64,000 nucleotides of DNA from the NCBI RefSeq assembly GCF_014199685.1, contig NZ_JACHNZ010000020.1, positions 1 through 64,000 on the forward strand, in the 5' to 3' direction. Of this stretch, positions 50,498 through 59,577 are shown in pieces. The stretch's first letter is position 1. Each line of letters begins with the position of its first letter. The stretch comes from Sphingosinicella soli. GTDB lineage: Bacteria; Pseudomonadota; Alphaproteobacteria; Sphingomonadales; Sphingomonadaceae. The position numbers and the translations under genes were made by a program. Below the pieces are notes generated by a model. The model worked only from the letters and a program-made list of their open reading frames with translations, searched no databases and had not been told where the DNA came from.

Positions 50498-53197
50498 CTA
50501 CCCGCTGTTCCGCAGCCCCGCCGCAATGCCGTTGATCGTAAGGTGGATGCCTTCGCGCACGCGCGCATCCGTCTCGCCGCGCCGGTAGCGGCGGATGAGT
50601 TCCACCTGCAGCGCGTTCAGCGGCTCGATATAGGGCAGACGCATGCGGATGCGGCGCGCGAGCACGGGATCGTCGCCGAGCACGTCGGTCTTTCCGGTGA
50701 TCTCCAGCAGCGAATCGTGCGTGCGCTTCCAGCCCGCGCTGATCGTGCCGAACACCTCGGCGCGCAGCGCCTCGTCCTCCACCAGCTCGCTGTAGAGCGC
50801 GGCGATCGCGATATCGGATTTCGCGAGCACCATCGCCATGTTCGAAAGCGTCGCGGCGAAAAACGGCCACTGCGCGTTCATCGCCCGCAGCAGCCCCTTG
50901 TCGCTGAACCCGATCAGCGCCGCGCCGACGCCGAACCAGCCCGGCAGCATCACGCGCGCCTGCGACCAGCTGAACACCCAGGGGATCGCGCGCAGATCCT
51001 CGATCCGGTCGGATTTCGTGCGCGACGACGGGCGCGAACCGATCTTCAGTTCCGCGATTTCGCCCACCGGCGTCGCGGCGCGGAAATAGGTGTTGAAGCC
51101 CGGCGTTTCATACACGAGGCCGCGATAGGCGGCGCGCGCCGAACCGCTCAGCATCTCCATCGCGGCGCGGAAACGCGCGAGGTCGGCGGGGTCGGTCTCC
51201 GGCGGCGCCAGCGTCGCGAGCAATGTCGCTGACGTCATCGTTTCCAGGCTGAGCGCGGCAAGCGCGGGCGTGCCGTATTTGGAGGCGATCACCTCGCCCT
51301 GCTCGGTGATGCGGATGCGCGCGCCCACTGTGCCCGGCGGCTGCGCGCGGATGCCCGCAAACGCCGATCCGCCGCCGCGCCCGACCGTACCGCCGCGCCC
51401 GTGGAACAGCTGCAGCCGGATGCCCGCGTCCGCGAACACGTCGGCAAGCGCGCGCGAGGCTTCGAACAGCGCCCAGCTAGACGTCAGATAGCCGCCGTCC
51501 TTGTTGCTGTCCGAATAGCCGATCATCACTTCCTGCACGCCGCCGCGCGCGTCGGCGAGCGCGCGCGACTCGGGCATCGCCAGAAAGGCGCGCATCACGG
51601 CGGGCGCGGCTTCCAGATCCTCGATCGTTTCGAAGAGCGGCGACACCATGACGTCACACGCGGGCACGTCTCCGGGGCGGTAGAGGCCGACCTCCTTCAA
51701 AAGCAGGTACACTTCGAACAGGTCGGCAACGCAGGTCGAATGCGAGATGACATAGTTGCGAACGGCGGCCGGGCCGTAGCGCGCGTGCGCCTCGGCGGCG
51801 GCGCGCAGGATCGCGAGTTCGCTTTGCGTGACCTCCGAATAGTCGGCGAACGGGCTGCCGAGCAGCCGCCGGTGCGCGAGTTCGCGGCGCAGCAGTTCCG
51901 TCCGTTCATCCGGCCCGAGCGCTTCGTAGTCGGGGCAAACGCCCGCCTCGCGCAGCAGCTCCGCGACGACCGCGCGGTGGACGCCGCTGTTCTGCCGCAT
52001 GTCGAGCGACGCGAGGTGGAAACCAAAGATGCCCACCGCGCGGATCAGATCGTCGAGACGGTTGCCCACCAGCCGCTCGCCGCCGTGCGCGACGAGGCTT
52101 GCGCGCACCACCTCCAGATCGGCAACCAGCGCACCGGGCCCCGGATAGCTTTCCGCGATCAGTGCCGAGGCGCGCGGCGGGCGGGTGCCGGTCCGCTCCG
52201 CGTGGGTTTCGGCGAGCCGGGCGTAGATGCCCGAAAGCGCGCGGCGATAGGGTTCGTCCTGCCGGTGCGGCGACTCGTCGCCGCTGTCGTCGGCGAGCGC
52301 GGCAAGCTCCGGGGTGATGCGGGCGATCGACGCGCTGATCGAAAGCTCGGCGCCGAGCCGGTGCACTTCGCCGAGATAATATTGCAGCGCCGCCCGCGCC
52401 TGCCCGGCGAGCGCGGTCCGCAGCGTTTCGGCGGTGACGAAGGGATTGCCGTCGCGGTCGCCGCCGATCCAGCTTCCCGGTTTCAGGAAGCTGCCGACGT
52501 CGGCGCCGAGCAGCGTCTCGGCGCGGCGATGCAGGGCCGGGAGCACGGGCAGCAGATTGTCGCGCATCACGGAGAGCGCGTTCGCGATCTCGTCGACGAC
52601 GAGCAGGCGCACCGCGCGCAGCGGGCGCGTTTGCCAGAGCAGCGCGATCTGGCGGTAAAGTTCGGAATCGATCGCCTGCCTGTCCGCCGCTGCCGCGCGC
52701 CGCGCGACAAGCTCGGCGATCGCGCTTTCGCGGTCGATCACGCTCTTGCGCCGCACTTCGGTCGGGTGCGCGGTGAGCACGGGGGAGATGAGCGCGCCCG
52801 CGAGCGTCGCGGCGACCTCGCCCGGCGCGACGCCGTGGCGTGCGAGTTCGTCAAGCGCGCCTTCGAGGCGTTCCGGCCGCTTTTCCGCGCCCTCGGGCAC
52901 GAGTCCCGTCTGCCGGTCCTCGGCGATGTTGGCGAGCAGCGAGAAGTTCAGGAAGCCGCGAATGAAGCGCACGGCGTCGTCGAGGCTGAGCCCGGCGAGC
53001 AGCCGCGCAAGCTCCGCGCGCCGTTCCGGCCCGTCGTCGCGGTGGACCGCGACGGAGGCCTGCCGCAGCGCCTCGATCGTGTCGAACGCGGCCTTGCCGT
53101 CGAAATCGCGGATGACGTCACCGAGCAGGCGGCCGAGGTGGCGCACCTCGTCCCGGTCGGAAAGCATGGCGGGCTGGCGAAGGGGAACAGGGCTCAT
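50498..53197 (-). CDS. ppc: phosphoenolpyruvate carboxylase
   Basis: Carboxylates PEP to oxaloacetate to refill the TCA cycle, 899 residues. Catalytic motifs are VLTAHPTEVRRK (His), the central GYSDSNKDGGYLTSSWA and FHGRGGTVGRGGG. It ends in RNSG, close to the usual NTG C-terminus. Length matches bacterial enzymes. It is convergent with dapE and about 47 bases away from the HNH nuclease gene. Acetyl-CoA activation is known for the family but not visible here. Confidence 0.96.
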   Translation of the reverse strand: MSPVPLRQPAMLSDRDEVRHLGRLLGDVIRDFDGKAAFDTIEALRQASVAVHRDDGPERRAELARLLAGLSLDDAVRFIRGFLNFSLLANIAEDRQTGLVPEGAEKRPERLEGALDELARHGVAPGEVAATLAGALISPVLTAHPTEVRRKSVIDRESAIAELVARRAAAADRQAIDSELYRQIALLWQTRPLRAVRLLVVDEIANALSVMRDNLLPVLPALHRRAETLLGADVGSFLKPGSWIGGDRDGNPFVTAETLRTALAGQARAALQYYLGEVHRLGAELSISASIARITPELAALADDSGDESPHRQDEPYRRALSGIYARLAETHAERTGTRPPRASALIAESYPGPGALVADLEVVRASLVAHGGERLVGNRLDDLIRAVGIFGFHLASLDMRQNSGVHRAVVAELLREAGVCPDYEALGPDERTELLRRELAHRRLLGSPFADYSEVTQSELAILRAAAEAHARYGPAAVRNYVISHSTCVADLFEVYLLLKEVGLYRPGDVPACDVMVSPLFETIEDLEAAPAVMRAFLAMPESRALADARGGVQEVMIGYSDSNKDGGYLTSSWALFEASRALADVFADAGIRLQLFHGRGGTVGRGGGSAFAGIRAQPPGTVGARIRITEQGEVIASKYGTPALAALSLETMTSATLLATLAPPETDPADLARFRAAMEMLSGSARAAYRGLVYETPGFNTYFRAATPVGEIAELKIGSRPSSRTKSDRIEDLRAIPWVFSWSQARVMLPGWFGVGAALIGFSDKGLLRAMNAQWPFFAATLSNMAMVLAKSDIAIAALYSELVEDEALRAEVFGTISAGWKRTHDSLLEITGKTDVLGDDPVLARRIRMRLPYIEPLNALQVELIRRYRRGETDARVREGIHLTINGIAAGLRNSG

Positions 53198-53243
53198 GCG
53201 GCAAGGCTATTCCCGCCGATGCTGCACCGCAACAGCAGAACGT

Positions 53244-53822
53244 CTAGGCTTCCAGTTCGGTGTCCCAATAGAGGTAATCGCGCCACGTTTCATGCAGGTG
53301 GTGCGGCGGAAACGCGCGGCCGTTCACCTGAAGCTCGTGCGCGGTCGGCTGGCGCGGGGCAGAGCGCAGCGCCATGTGCGCCTCCGCCGGCGTGCGCCCG
53401 CCCTTGCGCAGATTGCACGGCGCGCAGGCCGTGATGACGTTCGCCCATGTCGTGCGCCCCCCGTAAGCGCGCGGCACGACGTGATCGAACGTAAGATCGC
53501 CGCGCGCGCCGCAATACTGGCACGAGAAGCGATCGCGCAGGAACAGGTTGAAGCGCGTGAACGCCGGGTGCGACGAGGGCTTCACATAATCCCGCAGCGC
53601 AATGACCGAAGGCAGCCGCATCGCGAAGCGCGGGCTGTGCACCACGCGATCGTATTCGGCGACGACGGAAACACGGTCGAGAAACGCCGCCTTGATCGCC
53701 GTCTGCCAAGACCACAGGCTGAGCGGATAATAAGACAGCGGCGTATAATCGGCGTTCAGCACCAGCGCCGGACAGCTTTCCGGCGACACCGCGCGCGCTT
53801 CGAGAAGTTCGGTCGTGTACAT
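53244..53822 (-). CDS. HNH endonuclease
   Basis: A 192-residue HNH nuclease. The zinc/metal finger has SCQYCGARGDLTFDHVVPRA and the ACAPCNLRKGGRTPAEAHM pattern, so two CxxC pairs and the DH and N residues are present. Its N-terminal part VLNADYTPLSYYPLSLWSWQ is characteristic of a conserved group of HNH proteins found as single copies in many alphaproteobacteria, where the role is unknown. It is monocistronic. No toxin or prophage context is visible. Confidence 0.85.
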   Translation of the reverse strand: MYTTELLEARAVSPESCPALVLNADYTPLSYYPLSLWSWQTAIKAAFLDRVSVVAEYDRVVHSPRFAMRLPSVIALRDYVKPSSHPAFTRFNLFLRDRFSCQYCGARGDLTFDHVVPRAYGGRTTWANVITACAPCNLRKGGRTPAEAHMALRSAPRQPTAHELQVNGRAFPPHHLHETWRDYLYWDTELEA

Positions 53823-53990
53823 GCACCAGCCCGCAATCCTGCGGACCGCCGGGATGCTAGCCTACCCTGTCGCACGCAAGGCGGCCGCACCGGCCGTCCG
53901 CAACTCTACTCTTCGTACCCTACAGCGTATTGTGTGTCGCCGCTATGACACCACTTGATCTGGGTTGAGGTCAATGCGCTTTGTGCAGAT

Positions 53991-54836
53991 GTGCCAAGAT
54001 TTTCGGGAGAGCCGGTCATCACGGTCGTCACGCGTTTCGCGCCGAGCCCCACCGGGCGGCTGCATCTGGGCCATGCCTTTTCGGCGCTGACCGCGTTCCG
54101 CCTTGCCGAGGCGCGCCGGGGGCGTTTTCTGCTGCGGATCGAGGATATCGACACGGCGCGCTGCCGCGCCGAATATATCGACGGCATCTACGAAGATCTC
54201 GCCTGGCTCGGCCTTGCGTGGGAAACGCCGGTGCGCCGCCAGTCCGCGCATAGGGACGACTACGCCCAGGCGCTCGCGCGGCTGCAGGCGGCCGATCTCG
54301 TCTACCCCTGTTTCTGCACGCGCACCGACATCGCCGCAGCCGCCGCCGCGCCGCACGGCGCGCAGCCGCTATACCCCGGCACCTGCCGCGCGCTGGACGC
54401 GGCAACGCGCGCGCGCCGCATGGCCGAGCCGCACGCGTGGCGCATCGACATCGCCCGCGCCGCCGCAATCACCGGGCCGCTTTCGTGGCACGACACCGCG
54501 CGCGGCGACATCGCGGCAGCGCTCGAGGCCGAAGGCGACGTCGTGCTCGCGCGCAAGGACGCCGGCACCAGCTATCACCTCTCCGTCACCCTCGACGACG
54601 CCCTGCAGGGTGTCACCGATATCGTCCGCGGCGAGGATCTGTTTTCGGCGACGCACATCCACCGGCTGCTGCAGGCGCTGCTCGGCCTGCCGACGCCGCG
54701 TTATCACCACCACGCGCTGCTCACGGGCCCGGACGGCAAGCGCCTCGCCAAACGCGACCGCGCCGAGACACTCGCCGAACTTCGCGCACGGGGCGTCTCC
54801 GCAGACGCCATAAAGCATCAACTCGGTTTTGCCTGA
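53991..54836 (+). CDS. gluQ: glutamyl-Q tRNA(Asp) synthetase
   Basis: A truncated glutamyl-tRNA synthetase paralogue that attaches Glu to queuosine in tRNA(Asp). At 281 residues it lacks the anticodon-binding domain. The HIGH-like signature is FAPSPTGRLHLGHAFSA and the KMSKS counterpart is KRLAKRDRAET. A zinc site is likely around CFCTRTD and PGTCRAL. Start choice is uncertain: GTG here and a TTG 12 codons earlier are both poorly supported by ribosome binding sites. The homology begins about 8 residues into the version given. Confidence 0.88.
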   Translation: MPRFSGEPVITVVTRFAPSPTGRLHLGHAFSALTAFRLAEARRGRFLLRIEDIDTARCRAEYIDGIYEDLAWLGLAWETPVRRQSAHRDDYAQALARLQAADLVYPCFCTRTDIAAAAAAPHGAQPLYPGTCRALDAATRARRMAEPHAWRIDIARAAAITGPLSWHDTARGDIAAALEAEGDVVLARKDAGTSYHLSVTLDDALQGVTDIVRGEDLFSATHIHRLLQALLGLPTPRYHHHALLTGPDGKRLAKRDRAETLAELRARGVSADAIKHQLGFA

Positions 54837-54892
54837 CGCGGCGACTTTTGCTAGGCGGGCCGCGCCGGGGGGCGAAACGAGGAGATCGACAC

Positions 54893-55849
54893 GTGTTGCG
54901 TATCGCGCTCGGCGCCCCTTTTTTCATGATGTCCGCCGCGCTTGCGCAGGTGCCGCCCGAAGCTCCGCCCCAAACCCCCACCGAACGCCCCGCCGAAGGC
55001 GTGCTGCCCGCCGCCGTCAGCGACATGATCCGCGCCGCCGAGCCCGGCCAGCTCGATACGATCGCGGCGCTCGCGCGGCGCACACAGCCGCAGGCGATGG
55101 CGGAGATCGATGCGCTGGTTTCGGAAATCCGCGCCGCGCAGGAGGCCGAGAAGCAGCGCAGGCAGCTGCTCGCCACGCAGGGCTTCACCAACGGCTGGGA
55201 AGGCGAGGCGGCGGTCGGCGCGACCTTCACCACGGGCAACACCGATCAGCGCGGCGCTTCGGGCAAGATCGATCTCGTGAAGCAGGGGCTGACCTGGCGG
55301 CACCGCCTGTTCGCCGAAGCCGATTTTCAGGAATCGGACGGAGAGCGCACGCGCGAGCGCTACAGCGCATCCTATCAGGCGGACCAGCGGTTCAGCCCGC
55401 GTTTCTACACCTTCGGCTTCGTCGGCTGGGAAAGCGACCGGTTCGCGGGCTTCAACCGCCGCTTCACCGAATCGGCCGGTTTCGGCTGGATCGCGGCGGA
55501 AAAGCCGCGCCTTCGGCTGGTCTTCGAAGGCGGTCCGGCGCTTCGCCAGACGCGCTTCGTCTTCGACGATATGGAACCCGACGCCGACCGAAGCCGGAAC
55601 GAACTGAGCATGCGCGGCAAAACCACGCTGCGCTGGACGGTGATCGGCGATCTGGTTTTCACCGAGGATGCGGGCTTCGTCGTGGGCAACGGTAACGACA
55701 CGCTGTTCGCGAACAGCGCGCTCACCACCAAGCTGATCGGCAATCTTTCGACGCGGCTGTCGTTCGACGTGAAGCACGAAACCGATCCGCCCGACGACAA
55801 GGTGAAGACCGATACCGTCACGCGCGCCAGCCTCGTCTACAAATTCTAG
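54893..55849 (+). CDS. DUF481 outer-membrane beta-barrel protein
   Basis: A 318-residue exported protein. A signal peptide (APFFMMSAALA) is followed by an unusual Pro-rich linker and a helical stretch. The DUF481 barrel follows from about residue 105: GWEGEAAVGATFTTGNTDQR, LFAEADFQESDGERTRERY and a final aromatic residue in LVYKF. These proteins form salt-induced outer-membrane barrels; function is unknown. The GTG start follows GGAG with 8-base spacing. It is 56 bases after gluQRS, same strand. Confidence 0.8.
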   Translation: MLRIALGAPFFMMSAALAQVPPEAPPQTPTERPAEGVLPAAVSDMIRAAEPGQLDTIAALARRTQPQAMAEIDALVSEIRAAQEAEKQRRQLLATQGFTNGWEGEAAVGATFTTGNTDQRGASGKIDLVKQGLTWRHRLFAEADFQESDGERTRERYSASYQADQRFSPRFYTFGFVGWESDRFAGFNRRFTESAGFGWIAAEKPRLRLVFEGGPALRQTRFVFDDMEPDADRSRNELSMRGKTTLRWTVIGDLVFTEDAGFVVGNGNDTLFANSALTTKLIGNLSTRLSFDVKHETDPPDDKVKTDTVTRASLVYKF

Positions 55850-55904
55850 GCGCCGTTATGCCGACAGGTGACAAGCGCGCCGAAACCCCTATGACTCTGG
55901 CCCC

Positions 55905-56108
55905 ATGACCGGACTCGTCATCGCTCTCATCGTCATCGGCGCGCTTGCGACCGCCGCCGTGCTCGTGCGCGGCATCATCGTGATGGCGCGCGGCAAGGAT
56001 ATCACCGGCCGGCAATCGAACCGGCTGATGAGTTATCGCGTGCTGCTGCAGGGGCTCACCGTTCTGCTTGTCATCGTCCTTATCCTGATGACCCGCAACG
56101 GAGGCTGA
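55905..56108 (+). CDS. HIG1-domain twin transmembrane protein
   Basis: A 67-residue membrane protein of the bacterial HIG1/twin transmembrane type. It has two helices, GLVIALIVIGALATAAVLVR and LLQGLTVLLVIVLILMT. Between them is the conserved loop MARGKDITGRQSNRLMSYRV. Relatives in mitochondria stabilise respiratory supercomplexes; bacterial members are thought similar but unproved. It precedes the cobalamin adenosyltransferase by 4 bases and may share its transcript. Confidence 0.8.
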   Translation: MTGLVIALIVIGALATAAVLVRGIIVMARGKDITGRQSNRLMSYRVLLQGLTVLLVIVLILMTRNGG

Positions 56109-56112
56109 CGTC

Positions 56113-56667
56113 ATGGTGAAACTCAACAAGATCTACACGCGCACCGGAGACGACGGCACGACCGGGCTTGTCGACGGCAGCCGCCGCGCCAAGCACGATG
56201 CGCGCGTCACCGCGTACGGCACGGCGGACGAGGCCAACAGCGCGATCGGCGTCGCCCGGCTTCACGCTTCGGGCGAAGCGGACGCGATGCTCGCGCGCAT
56301 CCAGAACGACCTTTTCGATCTGGGCGCGGACCTCGCGACGCCGGGCGAAATCACGGGCGCACTGCGCATAACACAGCCGCAGGTCGATCGGCTGGAACGC
56401 GAGATCGACGCGATGAACGCCGATCTCCAGCCGCTCACCAGTTTCATCCTGCCGGGCGGATCGGCGCTCGCCGCCTGTCTTCATGTCGCGCGCACCGTCG
56501 TTCGCCGTGCCGAGCGCATCGCCGTGGAAGCGAACGAAACCGATGCGATCGGCGATCTGCCGATCAAATATTTGAACCGATTGTCCGATCATTTGTTTGT
56601 CTTGGCACGTCACTGCAACGACGAGGGCCGGGCCGACGTGCTCTGGGTTCCGGGCGCCAACCGGTGA
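56113..56667 (+). CDS. cob(I)yrinic acid a,c-diamide adenosyltransferase (PduO type)
   Basis: A 184-residue ATP:cob(I)alamin adenosyltransferase of the PduO/EutT-like trimeric class. N-terminal KIYTRTGDDGTTGLVDGSR holds the ATP-binding loop. YGTADEANSAIGVARL and the C-terminal RLSDHLFVLARHCNDE match the family. It makes adenosylcobalamin for B12-dependent enzymes. egtB begins 36 bases later. No other cobalamin genes are in the window. Confidence 0.9.
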   Translation: MVKLNKIYTRTGDDGTTGLVDGSRRAKHDARVTAYGTADEANSAIGVARLHASGEADAMLARIQNDLFDLGADLATPGEITGALRITQPQVDRLEREIDAMNADLQPLTSFILPGGSALAACLHVARTVVRRAERIAVEANETDAIGDLPIKYLNRLSDHLFVLARHCNDEGRADVLWVPGANR

Positions 56668-56703
56668 ACCTGAACGCGGCCTTTGCCCAAACGGGAAGGT
56701 CGC

Positions 56704-57912
56704 ATGGTTTTAAGAACGGTTTCTCGGCACGCTGAACTCCGCGACCTGCTGCAGAATACGCGGCAGCGCAGCCTCGCTCTTGCAGCGCCGCTTTCCGACG
56801 CCGACGCCAGCGTGCAGTCGATGCCCGACGCAAGCCCCGCGAAATGGCACCTTGCGCACACGACGTGGTTTTTCGAAACCTTCGTGCTAACGCCGCATGT
56901 CGCGGGCTATGCCGTTTTCGATCCGGCGTACGGGTATCTGTTCAACAGCTACTACGAAGCCGCAGGCCCGCGCCTTCGCCGCGACCGGCGCGGGATGCTG
57001 ACGCGGCCTTCGCTTGCCGAAATCCTCGCGTGGCGCGCGCATGTCGATGCCGCGCTCGATGCCGCGATCGACGACCTTCCCGAAGCCGCGCGCACGCTTG
57101 CAACACTCGGCTGCCATCACGAGCAGCAGCATCAGGAATTGCTGCTGACGGATATATTGCACTTGTTTTCCGAAAACCCCCTCGCCCCCGCCTTTGCCCC
57201 GGACGCGCCCTTTCCGCCTGCCGCCCGGGATGCCGCGCATGATTGGGCCGCGCACCCCGGCGGCATCGTTTCCATCGGCCACGGCGGAGACGGCTTCGCC
57301 TTCGACTGCGAAACCCCGCGTCACGACGTGCTTCTGCAACCCTTCGCGCTCGGATCGCGGCTGGTGACGAATGCCGAATGGACCGCGTTCATCGACGACG
57401 GCGGCTATCGCACCCCGTCGCTCTGGCTTTCGGACGGCTGGGCGTGGGTGCAGCGCGAAGCGGTTTCCGCGCCGCTTTACCGGGAGCGCGGAGACACGGG
57501 CTGGTCCGCGATGACGCTTGCCGGGCGGCAACCCGTCGATCCCGCAGCGCCCGCAACCCACGTCAGCTATTTCGAAGCCGATGCCTTCGCGCGCTGGGCG
57601 GGCGCACGCCTGCCGCGCGAGGCGGAATGGGAAGCGATGGCCGAAAGCCCCGCACTTTCGCAGATGTTCGGCGTGTGCTGGCAATGGACGGAAACCGCAT
57701 ACGCGGCCTATCCGCGCTTCCGCCCGGCGGCGGGCGCGGTGGGCGAATATAACGGCAAGTTCATGTGCGGGCAGTTCGTGCTGCGGGGCTCTTCATGCGC
57801 GACGCCGCCGGGCCATTCCCGCAGCAGCTATCGCAATTTCTTCTATCCCCACCAGCGCTGGCAGTTCACCGGCGTGCGGCTGGCCAAAGATATGGGAACG
57901 GATGCGTCATGA
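56704..57912 (+). CDS. egtB: ergothioneine biosynthesis sulfoxide synthase EgtB
   Basis: A non-haem iron enzyme that joins gamma-glutamylcysteine or cysteine to trimethylhistidine (hercynine), 402 residues. The N-terminal DinB-like domain provides the iron site: H52 in WHLAHTTWFFETF and H139/H143 in CHHEQQHQELLL. The C-terminal FGE-sulfatase-like domain has ARLPREAEWEAM and NFFYPHQRWQFTGVRLAKD. The ATG after GGGAAGG is preferred to a TTG 7 codons earlier. It overlaps egtD by four bases. egtE, the lyase for the last step, is not in the window. Confidence 0.9.
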   Translation: MVLRTVSRHAELRDLLQNTRQRSLALAAPLSDADASVQSMPDASPAKWHLAHTTWFFETFVLTPHVAGYAVFDPAYGYLFNSYYEAAGPRLRRDRRGMLTRPSLAEILAWRAHVDAALDAAIDDLPEAARTLATLGCHHEQQHQELLLTDILHLFSENPLAPAFAPDAPFPPAARDAAHDWAAHPGGIVSIGHGGDGFAFDCETPRHDVLLQPFALGSRLVTNAEWTAFIDDGGYRTPSLWLSDGWAWVQREAVSAPLYRERGDTGWSAMTLAGRQPVDPAAPATHVSYFEADAFARWAGARLPREAEWEAMAESPALSQMFGVCWQWTETAYAAYPRFRPAAGAVGEYNGKFMCGQFVLRGSSCATPPGHSRSSYRNFFYPHQRWQFTGVRLAKDMGTDAS

Positions 57913-58871
57913 CGTCATCGACCGAAACGCTGCTCAAAGACGATTTCGCGGACGCCGTGATCGAGGGGCTTTCCCAGCGGCGCAAGGTGATCCCGGCGCG
58001 CTATTTTTATGATCGGAAGGGCTCCGAACTTTTCGAGGCGATCACCGCGCTTCCCGAATATTATCCGACGCGAACCGAAACCGCGCTGCTCGATGCCCAC
58101 GCACCGGAAATCGGGCGGATCGCGGGGCCCGGCAAGGTCGTTGTCGAATTCGGCTCCGGCTCCTCCATGAAAACGCCGGTCTTCGTGGAGGCCGTCCGCG
58201 CCGCCGCTTATGTGCCGATCGATATTTCGGCGGATTTTCTGCGCGATGCGGCGGCCGGGCTTTCGCGCGCGCTGCCGGATCTCGATATCCTGCCCGTCGC
58301 GGCGGACTTCACAAAGCCGATCGCACTGCCGCGCAGCGTGGAAGGGCGGTCGATGATCGGCTTTTTCCCGGGTTCGACCATCGGCAATCTTTCGCATGCC
58401 GCCGCCGTCGACCTGCTGCGCGCGTTCCGCATCACGCTCGGCGCGGATCCCTGGCTCGCCATCGGCATCGATCTGCGCAAGAATCCGCGCCTGATCGAAG
58501 CGGCGTACGACGATGCGGCGGGCGTGACGGCGGCGTTCAATCTGAACCTGCTCGCGCGCGTCAATCGCGAACTCGGCGGCGACATTCCGCTCGACGCCTT
58601 TGAACATCACGCCGTGTGGAACGACGATCTCGGGCGCATCGAAATGCACCTCGCCGCCACGCGCGACGTGCGCTTTCACGCTGCCGGAGAGACATTTTTC
58701 CTCCGTGACGGCGAAACGATCCACACCGAAAACAGTCACAAGTACATGATCGAGGAAACGCGCCTGCTCGCCCGCGCCGCCGGCTGGCAACCGATCCGCT
58801 ACTGGACCGACGCGCGCGATCTCTTCAGCCTGCACCTGTGGCGCGGCGGCGGCGGCGCGATGGAGCCGTGA
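57909..58871 (+). CDS. egtD: L-histidine N-alpha-methyltransferase EgtD
   Basis: Trimethylates histidine to hercynine with SAM, the first step of ergothioneine synthesis. The 320-residue protein has a Rossmann SAM site (VVVEFGSGSSMKTPVF, residues 77-92). RYFYDRKGSELFEAITALPE and YYPTRTETALL are typical of EgtD, and FFPGSTIGNL follows. The C-terminal IHTENSHKY segment matches substrate-binding residues. ATG overlaps the egtB stop (ATGA), so the two make a coupled pair. Confidence 0.92.
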   Translation: MTSSTETLLKDDFADAVIEGLSQRRKVIPARYFYDRKGSELFEAITALPEYYPTRTETALLDAHAPEIGRIAGPGKVVVEFGSGSSMKTPVFVEAVRAAAYVPIDISADFLRDAAAGLSRALPDLDILPVAADFTKPIALPRSVEGRSMIGFFPGSTIGNLSHAAAVDLLRAFRITLGADPWLAIGIDLRKNPRLIEAAYDDAAGVTAAFNLNLLARVNRELGGDIPLDAFEHHAVWNDDLGRIEMHLAATRDVRFHAAGETFFLRDGETIHTENSHKYMIEETRLLARAAGWQPIRYWTDARDLFSLHLWRGGGGAMEP

Positions 58872-58999
58872 GACGCGATTTGACGGTGATCTGACGGAGC
58901 GTTCGCGGGGCGGCTGACGCGGCGGGCCTAGAAGGACATGTGTCGGCGGTGGTGGTCGCAGCCGCTGCCGGCACGGAATTTCCTTTGAAAGCCGCCCCC

Positions 59000-59206
59000 A
59001 TGCCCTCCGATTTCAAACGCATTCTGCTCGCCGCCGCGCTTGCCGCCGCCGCCTTCAACGTCACCGCGCCCGCCGGGCGCGCCGCCGACACGCCGGGCGA
59101 CCATGCGCTGGAGCAGCCGATCGAAACCGAACACCGGCCGCGCCGGATCCGGATCGAACGCTGCGGCGCAGGCGAGATACAGTTCGGCAACCTTCTTGAA
59201 ATATAA
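59000..59206 (+). CDS. small exported protein, hypothetical
   Basis: A predicted 68-residue protein with a signal-peptide-like start (FKRILLAAALAAAAFNVTAP) and a charged C-terminal part with a single Cys (RRIRIERCGAGEIQF). I do not recognise a family. The ATG beginning MPSDFK gives the signal; an in-frame ATG 20 codons earlier would precede it with another hydrophobic stretch. No good ribosome binding site is present. It lies between egtD and the operon with YcaO and could be either an accessory of that locus or unrelated. Confidence 0.4.
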   Translation: MPSDFKRILLAAALAAAAFNVTAPAGRAADTPGDHALEQPIETEHRPRRIRIERCGAGEIQFGNLLEI

Positions 59207-59288
59207 CGCTGCGCGTCTTTAGCGCTGGCGCTTACCCGCCGCCGGACGTAGGCAAAGGGCCTGATTCCAGCAGGCAGGAGGCAGAACC

Positions 59289-59561
59289 ATGAGCGTACCC
59301 CCGACGATTACACGCGTTCAACTGGGCGGCTCGAGCGAGCCGACCTTCATCATCAAGGACGGTGAGACGTATTACGTCACCCAGTCGGTCGCCACTTACA
59401 ATCCCGCCGAGGCGACGACCGATCAGGAGAAATCCGACATCAAGAGCCTGATCGGCATCTTCGAGGCCGCGAAGAAGGCAGGCGGCTCGGTCGAGGCGGT
59501 GAAACTGCCCAAGGCGAACAACGTGATGTCGTTCCAGCAGACCTGGTTCGGCAAGAAATAA
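59289..59561 (+). CDS. small protein, candidate substrate of YcaO-TfuA
   Basis: A 90-residue soluble protein of unknown family with a strong AGGAGG site 8 bases before its ATG. It has no Cys and contains Gly pairs (LGGSS, KKAGGSV) and a WFGKK end. It is predicted to form strands early (TRVQLGG, PTFIIKDGETYYV) and a helix in SDIKSLIGIFEAAKK. It is 16 bases upstream of the YcaO gene, which has a weak start signal and may be translated by coupling. Because precursor or target proteins commonly lie first in such loci, it is a candidate substrate. It is also plausible that it is only an accessory binding protein. Start choice is clear. Confidence 0.65.
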   Translation: MSVPPTITRVQLGGSSEPTFIIKDGETYYVTQSVATYNPAEATTDQEKSDIKSLIGIFEAAKKAGGSVEAVKLPKANNVMSFQQTWFGKK

Positions 59562-59577
59562 CCCGGGCGACCGGACG

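Noticed and set aside
53244-53822. HNH nuclease as part of a phage or restriction island
   Set aside because: Neighbours are ppc and gluQRS with normal composition; the type is a common single-copy chromosomal gene.
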